From positions 1 through 9,716 of the forward strand of contig JADDQX010000078.1 in NCBI GenBank assembly GCA_016781115.1: DNA of 9,716 bases, given 5' to 3'. How positions within the stretch are numbered: position 1 is the stretch's first letter; every line of letters begins with the position of its first letter. Both the position numbers and the translations under genes were made by a program. Under the pieces are notes generated by a model. It searched no databases and was not told the DNA's origin. It worked only from the letters and a program-made list of their open reading frames with translations. The stretch comes from Actinomycetota bacterium. GTDB lineage: Bacteria; Actinomycetota; CADDZG01; WHSQ01. This document shows, one piece after another, positions 5,971 through 9,716 of the stretch.

Positions 5971-6621
5971 CTAGCTGTTGACCCGCTGGATCACGCCGCA
6001 GGCGAAACGAGCGCCCGCGTCGCCCGTCGCCTTCGTCAGCGCGTCGGGGCCGAAGGTGTAATCCGCAGCGGTCTCCGAGTGCGAGTGGTAGCGCTCGTCC
6101 CCGGTCGCCGTCGTGGCCGGGACGTGCGCCAGGTTGTCCGGGCCCGCGTGCATGATCACCGCGCTGCCGTCGGCATCCATCAGGTCGCGGTTGCGGAAGC
6201 GGTCCGTCTTGAACCGAAGCACCCCCGTGCCGTCGGCGGCGACCAACAGCGGTGGCAGGTCGCCGGCGTGCGCGCCGTGGATGGTCGTGGCGGGGTTGTA
6301 GTGGCCACCGGCGGTGAAGAACGGCACCGACGCACCCGAGGTGTCTTGTGCGTTCGGGTCGCACTGCCCCGTGGTGTGGACGTGGAACCCATGGAATCCC
6401 GGGGTGAGGCCGGCCGCGGTCGCCCGCACCAGAACCTTTCCGTCATCGGTCGGGATGAACCGGACCTTGCCGACGGTGGCGCCGCTCGTGTTCTTCATGT
6501 CCGCAACCAAGCCCCGCGGCGCGCGAGCTACGGCCGATCCCCCGCTCGCCAACGCGGCCGCGATCAGGGTCGTGAGTCCGAGGGCGACGAGGGCGCCCTT
6601 CTTAGTTTGGATCATTCGCAT
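5971..6621 (-). CDS. sodC: Exported Cu/Zn superoxide dismutase
   Basis: A 216-residue enzyme that converts superoxide to oxygen and hydrogen peroxide outside the cytoplasm. An N-terminal signal peptide (basic MRMIQTKK, hydrophobic core to about residue 30, likely cut near AVARA) leads to the dismutase fold. Metal ligands are all present: copper His80 and His82 (FHGFHVH), bridging His107 (GGHYNP), zinc His115, His118 and Asp121 (IHGAHAGDLP), copper His158 (VIMHAGPDN). The disulfide pair is Cys87 and Cys208, and the active-site Arg is 205 (GARFACGVI). An extra His-containing segment (ERYHSHSE, 177-184) follows the last copper ligand. The start at 6621 is favoured over the ATG two codons later because GGGAG is 6 nt upstream. 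It lies just downstream of the response-regulator gene on the same strand, which suggests a shared role in redox or copper response. Confidence 0.95.
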   Translation of the reverse strand: MRMIQTKKGALVALGLTTLIAAALASGGSAVARAPRGLVADMKNTSGATVGKVRFIPTDDGKVLVRATAAGLTPGFHGFHVHTTGQCDPNAQDTSGASVPFFTAGGHYNPATTIHGAHAGDLPPLLVAADGTGVLRFKTDRFRNRDLMDADGSAVIMHAGPDNLAHVPATTATGDERYHSHSETAADYTFGPDALTKATGDAGARFACGVIQRVNS

Positions 6622-6627
6622 CTAGAT

Positions 6628-6638
6628 CTCCCTTCCTT
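6628..6638 (-). promoter_or_regulatory. Ribosome binding site of sodC
   Basis: AAGGAAGGGAG on the minus strand ends 6 nt before the ATG at 6621. It supports that start over the second in-frame ATG at 6615. Confidence 0.7.
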
Positions 6639-6707
6639 CGATCTGTCGGTCTGACATCCACACCATGGCGTGATCCGTGCTCACTCGGAACCGTGCAGCC
6701 ACCACGA

Positions 6708-6731
6708 TCCGGGGGGCGGCTAGCACCCGGA
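6708..6731 (-). terminator. Possible terminator after the response-regulator gene
   Basis: TCCGGG (6708-6713) and CCCGGA (6726-6731) form a 6-bp stem with a 12-nt loop, starting 10 bp after the regulator stop codon. It has no T-tract. If it works, sodC has its own promoter in the remaining ~85 bp (6622-6707), where I see no convincing -10/-35 pair. The loop and right arm contain GCTAGCACC, a motif also found in the regulator-kinase intergenic region. Confidence 0.35.
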
Positions 6732-6741
6732 CCCGCAGGGC

Positions 6742-7404
6742 TCAGCCGTGCTCCGAGAGGAACAACAGGACCGCTTTCACCCGCCGGTGCGCGTCCTTCT
6801 CTCCGGACAGCTGCAGTTTCGAGAAGATCGAGTTGATGTGCTTCTCCACCGCCCGCTCCGTGAGGAACAACGTCGCCGCGATGGCCGCGTTCGTCTTGCC
6901 CTGAGCCATCTCGCTGAGGATCTCCTTCTCGCGCGGCGTGAGGGCGGAGATCGGTGACTTCGCCGCCCGCGAACGCGCCGCCACGAGCGCTTCCACCACC
7001 TTCGGATCGATGACCGATCCGCCCGTCGACACCGCGGCGATCGCCCCCACCAGCTGATCGAGATCCGACACGCGCTCCTTCAACAGATAGGCGCGGCCCT
7101 CGGAGCCGCGTTCCAGCAGAGCGAGCGCGTACTCCGCCTCATCGTGCTGGCTGAGCACCACCACGCCCACCTCCGGCACCGTGTCGCGGAAGCGGGCGGC
7201 GGCCCTGATCCCCTCATCCGAGTCGGTGGGCGGCATGCGGATGTCCGTCAACACCACCTGCGGTGGATCGTCTTCCACCGCCGCTACCAAGGAGTCGAAG
7301 TCGTCACACGTCGCGACGATGTCGATCTCGGGATGGGCTTCGAGGAGGCGGACGATGCCCTCGCGGACGAGGTAGTTGTCCTCGGCAAGAACGACTTTGA
7401 TCAC
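6742..7404 (-). CDS. NarL/FixJ-family response regulator
   Basis: A 220-residue two-component regulator. The receiver domain (1-122) has the acidic pair Glu8/Asp9, phospho-acceptor Asp54 (LTDIRMPP), Ser85 in the Thr/Ser position and Lys109 (YLLKE). The DNA-binding domain (about 154-217) is LuxR type: LTPREKEILSEMAQGKTNAAIA, then the recognition region LTERAVEKHINSIFSKL. It belongs to the actinobacterial subgroup with the MPP-x-DEG-x-RAA sequence after the phosphorylation site. The start is GTG (7404), with TATCCT 8 nt upstream and no Shine-Dalgarno sequence, so leaderless or nearly so. It is divergent from the histidine kinase gene 112 bp away, which has the HisKA_3 domain that pairs with NarL-type regulators, so the two are almost surely partners. 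The downstream gene on the same strand is sodC, a candidate target. Confidence 0.94.
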   Translation of the reverse strand: MIKVVLAEDNYLVREGIVRLLEAHPEIDIVATCDDFDSLVAAVEDDPPQVVLTDIRMPPTDSDEGIRAAARFRDTVPEVGVVVLSQHDEAEYALALLERGSEGRAYLLKERVSDLDQLVGAIAAVSTGGSVIDPKVVEALVAARSRAAKSPISALTPREKEILSEMAQGKTNAAIAATLFLTERAVEKHINSIFSKLQLSGEKDAHRRVKAVLLFLSEHG

Positions 7405-7412
7405 GGGCGCTC

Positions 7413-7418
7413 AGGATA
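7413..7418 (-). promoter_or_regulatory. Candidate -10 box of the response-regulator gene
   Basis: On the minus strand TATCCT (TANNNT) precedes the GTG start by 8 nt. No clear -35 box is seen. Confidence 0.4.
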
Positions 7419-7504
7419 GATGGACGCTACGCAGGAAGCACTGGTGCTAGCACGAGGATCGTCCCGGTGGGTCTCACCCCTTCCCGAGCCACCAGTTCGC
7501 AGAG

Positions 7505-7510
7505 GACAAT
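7505..7510 (+). promoter_or_regulatory. Candidate -10 box of the histidine kinase gene (leaderless)
   Basis: GACAAT (matches TATAAT at positions 2, 4, 5, 6) is followed by CGGCGC and then the ATG at 7517, the same 6-nt spacing seen for moxR, fpg and csaA. An alternative reading is a weak Shine-Dalgarno AGAGGA at 7501-7506, 10 nt before the ATG. Confidence 0.4.
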
Positions 7511-7516
7511 CGGCGC

Positions 7517-9716
7517 ATGGATCGCAAACCAACGCGCCTCTTCTTCTTCGCGTTGTTCGCGCTCGCCGTCCTTACCGCGGCGGTCTGGTTGATCCTCGGT
7601 GGGCTCCCGCTGCTCGCCGCCACGTCTGGACCCGTGCATGAGTGGTTTCACGCACGCGGTGTCGGAGAGGGCTTCGTCCAGCAGATCCTTCGCAACACCG
7701 GCCAGGCCGCGCACGGAACGCAGGTCTCGGCGCAGTCCTTCTTCGACTATGTCTTCAGCCTCTTCAACCTCGGTCTTGGGATCTTCTTGGTCAAGCTGCG
7801 GCCGCACGACGCGACCGCGAGGTTGCTCTCGATCGGCATGGTCGGAACGGCGATCGCCTTCAACCTGCAGGGCCACGACGCGCAGCAGGTGGTGCCCGTG
7901 TCCTGGTTGGGAGCGGTGGACGGGTGGCACGTGACGGTCCACATCGCGTCCGGCTTGTGCTACATGTTCGCCTTGTTGCTGTTCCCGTACCGCCTCGGGC
8001 GGATCTCGCGCACCAAGGCACTGCTCAGGCTGCCCCCTCTGATCCTCCTCGCGCTGTTCTTGACGACGGCTTCGAGGTTCACCGTCGACGACCACACCCT
8101 GGGACTCGTGCTCGTCTTCGGCGTGTTCATCCCCGTGGCCGGCATCGCCGCGCAGGGGCGCCGGTTTGCGAAGTCCATCGATCCAGAGCAACGTCAGCAG
8201 TCGAAGGTGCTGCTGTTCGCGCTCTTGGTCGCGACCGCGGTGGCCTTACCGCTCATCTTCCTGACACAAGCTCCCGCACAACCGCGCAGAACGGTGGAGT
8301 ACGAGCTCACAGCACCGCCCCCCGGCACCTACTTCTTCCGCTGCGATCCGCATCCCGACGACATGAGAGGCCCGGTCGTCGTGGAGGAGCCCCGCTCGGG
8401 GGCGCGCGGCAAGGTGGTCGAGATCTCTGAGCAGAACAGTCGCTTCGACAAGGCCGTCCTAACGCTTGAGGCCGGGGAGAGAACCACGATCTCGTTCACG
8501 AATAACGACGGAGACCTTCACAACGTCGCCATCTACGAGAACGCGGCGGCCGAGGATCCCATCTTCATCGGACAGGAATTCTCCGGACACCAGACCGCGG
8601 CGTTCGCGTTCCGGGTGTTCCGGATCGTGTTCGCGGTGATCCCGATCGCGCTCTTCGTCGGCCTCATCAGGTTCCGGCTGTGGGACATCGACCGGGTGAT
8701 GAACCGAACGCTCGTCTACGGCGCGGTTGTGGGGATCATCACGCTGGTCTACATCGCGGTCGTGGTGGGCATCGGTACGGCGCTGGGAGCGGGACAACGC
8801 CTGAACCTCGGTCTCTCCGTCGCGGTGACGGTGCTGTTGGCCGCAACGTTCCAACCACTGCGCGACCGTGCTCGCAAGGTCGCGAACCGGATCGTCTACG
8901 GCAAACGTGCGACGCCCTACGAGGTGCTAAGCGAGCTCTCCGAACGCGTCGGCAATGCCTACGCCGCGGAGGACGCCATCCCGCAGATGGCACGCGCGCT
9001 CGCGGAGGGGACCGCCGCCCGCGCCGCGGGCGTGTGGCTGCGAGTCGACGGCCGCTTCGTGTTGACCGCGTCCTGGCCGGACGGCAGCGACGACGCCTGT
9101 TCGATCCCACTGACCGACTCCGGTCTTCCGGTCTTCGAAGGCGTCGATCGGGCGGTTCCGGTTTGCCACCACGAAGAGGTGCTGGGTGCCCTGACGATCG
9201 TAAAGGCGCCCGGACAACCGATCACGCCGATCGAGGAGCGGCTACTCCAAGACGTGGCCGCGCAAGCCGGGCTCGTGTTGCGGAACGCCCGGCTCACGGC
9301 CGAGCTGCAGGCACGACTCCAACAGCTGCGAGAGTCGCGACAACGGATCGTGGCGGCGCAGGACGCCGAGAGGCGCCGGCTGGAACGCAACATCCACGAC
9401 GGCGCGCAGCAACACCTGGTGGCTCTCTCGATGAAGTTGCGCCTCGCTCAGGAACTCGCCGATCGAGACCCCAACAGGGCGCGAGCGCTGCTGGAAGAGC
9501 TCCAAGGCGACACCAGCAGCGCGCTGCAAACGCTCCGCGATCTCGCCCGCGGGATCTACCCCCCGGTGCTAGCCGACAAAGGGCTGGTTCAGGCGCTGGA
9601 GGCACACAGCCGGAGATGCCCGGTAGAGGTGACGGTGTCGGAGGAGTCGGTTGGGCGCCACGGGAGCGACATCGAGGCGGCGGTCTATTTCTGTTGCCTC
9701 GAAGCCATCCAGAACG
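7517..9716 (+). CDS. Membrane sensor histidine kinase with extracytoplasmic cupredoxin-like insert, 3'-truncated
   Basis: 733 codons are visible and the gene continues past the window. Order: about ten hydrophobic segments (near residues 8-34, 73-93, 103-118, 138-157, 168-186, 193-212, 230-250, 361-385, 398-420, 429-447) with basic loops where the positive-inside rule needs them; a cupredoxin-like region at 256-360 between segments 7 and 8, predicted outside; a GAF-like domain (about 466-590); a coiled linker; HisKA_3 dimerisation/phosphotransfer domain with His627 in ERNIHDGAQQ; and the start of the ATPase domain, cut in the N-box (EAIQN). The text after the insert (RFRLWDIDRVMNRTLVYG) is typical of actinobacterial multi-span kinases, in which the two flanking helices are normally joined by a short loop. 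Partner: the divergent NarL-type regulator. Cysteine and histidine ligands suggest copper or redox sensing; the signal is unproven. Confidence 0.93.
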   Translation, partial: MDRKPTRLFFFALFALAVLTAAVWLILGGLPLLAATSGPVHEWFHARGVGEGFVQQILRNTGQAAHGTQVSAQSFFDYVFSLFNLGLGIFLVKLRPHDATARLLSIGMVGTAIAFNLQGHDAQQVVPVSWLGAVDGWHVTVHIASGLCYMFALLLFPYRLGRISRTKALLRLPPLILLALFLTTASRFTVDDHTLGLVLVFGVFIPVAGIAAQGRRFAKSIDPEQRQQSKVLLFALLVATAVALPLIFLTQAPAQPRRTVEYELTAPPPGTYFFRCDPHPDDMRGPVVVEEPRSGARGKVVEISEQNSRFDKAVLTLEAGERTTISFTNNDGDLHNVAIYENAAAEDPIFIGQEFSGHQTAAFAFRVFRIVFAVIPIALFVGLIRFRLWDIDRVMNRTLVYGAVVGIITLVYIAVVVGIGTALGAGQRLNLGLSVAVTVLLAATFQPLRDRARKVANRIVYGKRATPYEVLSELSERVGNAYAAEDAIPQMARALAEGTAARAAGVWLRVDGRFVLTASWPDGSDDACSIPLTDSGLPVFEGVDRAVPVCHHEEVLGALTIVKAPGQPITPIEERLLQDVAAQAGLVLRNARLTAELQARLQQLRESRQRIVAAQDAERRRLERNIHDGAQQHLVALSMKLRLAQELADRDPNRARALLEELQGDTSSALQTLRDLARGIYPPVLADKGLVQALEAHSRRCPVEVTVSEESVGRHGSDIEAAVYFCCLEAIQN
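8288..8590 (+). other. Cupredoxin-like domain in permuted order within the kinase
   Basis: Residues 258-290 (TVEYELTAPPPGTYFFRC, then DPHPDDMRGPVVVE) are the C-terminal half of a type-1 copper domain, with ligands Cys276, His279 and Met283. Residues 299-357 (GKVVEISEQNSRFDKAVLTL, AGERTTISFTNNDGDLHNVA, IYENAAAEDPIFIGQEFSG) are the N-terminal half, with ligand His335. In ordinary cupredoxins the second segment precedes the first, joined at the G-x-x-F-x-G / T-x-x-Y junction. Here a short linker (EPRSGARG) joins the natural C-terminus to the natural N-terminus. All four ligands are present. The assignment of the halves is by eye and the copper binding is inferred. Confidence 0.75.

Larger units (their letters stand above)
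7405..7516. promoter_or_regulatory. Divergent control region of the two-component pair
   Basis: This 112-bp gap must hold both promoters. Besides the two -10 candidates it contains the 10-bp perfect palindrome GTGCTAGCAC (7444-7453), centred about 40 bp from the regulator start and 68 bp from the kinase start. Part of it, GGTGCTAGC (7443-7451), recurs in the regulator-sodC gap. It may be an operator for autoregulation; this is speculative. Confidence 0.35.

Noticed and set aside
7427..8191. A 254-codon open frame on the minus strand opposite the kinase N-terminus
   Set aside because: Composition dominated by Arg, Glu and Gln with no domain; the plus strand reads a coherent membrane protein with positive-inside topology.
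8246..8248. A TTA leucine codon in the kinase as a bldA-type developmental control point
   Set aside because: Only meaningful in Streptomyces-like organisms; nothing here shows that the host is one, and a single TTA in a 2.2-kb gene is unremarkable.
8267..8596. Codon use in the cupredoxin insert as a sign of recent horizontal acquisition
   Set aside because: Counting codons 250-360 gives about 21% ending in A or T versus about 16% for a similar stretch at the gene start. Three AGA codons stand out, but the difference is too small to claim transfer.
1..9716. CRISPR arrays, insertion sequences, tRNA or rRNA genes
   Set aside because: No spaced direct repeats, no terminal inverted repeats with a transposase, and no tRNA-like or rRNA-like segments were found; the non-coding gaps are all shorter than 150 bp.

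Overview
The window is high-GC bacterial DNA (about two thirds G+C by eye), densely coded on both strands, and looks like a chromosomal segment of an actinobacterium (Actinomycetota). The evidence is a MoxR/DUF58 pair, a multi-membrane-span HisKA_3 kinase paired with a NarL-type regulator, strongly G/C-ending codons, and several genes that appear to be transcribed without a 5' leader. No genus can be named from the sequence alone. There is no sign of a phage, insertion sequence, CRISPR array, tRNA or rRNA.

Layout. (1) 1-1577, minus strand: a MoxR AAA+ ATPase gene translationally coupled to a DUF58 gene that runs off the left edge. (2) 1604-3497, plus strand: archease and RtcB, an RNA-ligase operon. 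(3) 3520-4578, minus: a secreted subtilisin-like protease with a TTG start and no visible propeptide. (4) 4724-5527, minus: Fpg/MutM, the 8-oxoguanine DNA glycosylase. It diverges from (5) 5545-5940, plus: a CsaA-type tRNA-binding-fold protein. Only 17 bp separate these two starts, and the gap holds two overlapping, oppositely oriented -10 boxes. (6) 5971-6621, minus: an exported Cu/Zn superoxide dismutase, convergent with csaA across a strong 12-bp-stem hairpin. (7) 6742-7404, minus: a NarL/FixJ response regulator, divergent from (8) 7517-9716+, plus: a large membrane histidine kinase cut by the right edge.

The most unusual item is the kinase. Between two transmembrane helices, in a loop that topology places outside the cytoplasm, it carries a complete set of type-1 copper ligands (His, Cys, His, Met) of a cupredoxin domain. 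The two halves of that domain are in reversed order: the C-terminal Cys-x2-His-x3-Met half comes first and the N-terminal half with the first His comes second. This is what a circularly permuted cupredoxin inserted by its loop into a sensor kinase would look like. The cognate regulator is divergent from it, and the next gene beyond the regulator is an exported Cu/Zn superoxide dismutase. I infer a copper- or redox-sensing module at the cell surface (kinase, regulator, SodC); this is a hypothesis.

Genes that head transcription units (moxR, fpg, csaA, the kinase, the regulator) have a -10-like hexamer 6-8 nt before the start codon and no good Shine-Dalgarno sequence, which suggests leaderless mRNAs. 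rtcB (internal to an operon) and the two exported proteins (subtilase, SodC) have clear Shine-Dalgarno sequences at a 6-nt spacing.
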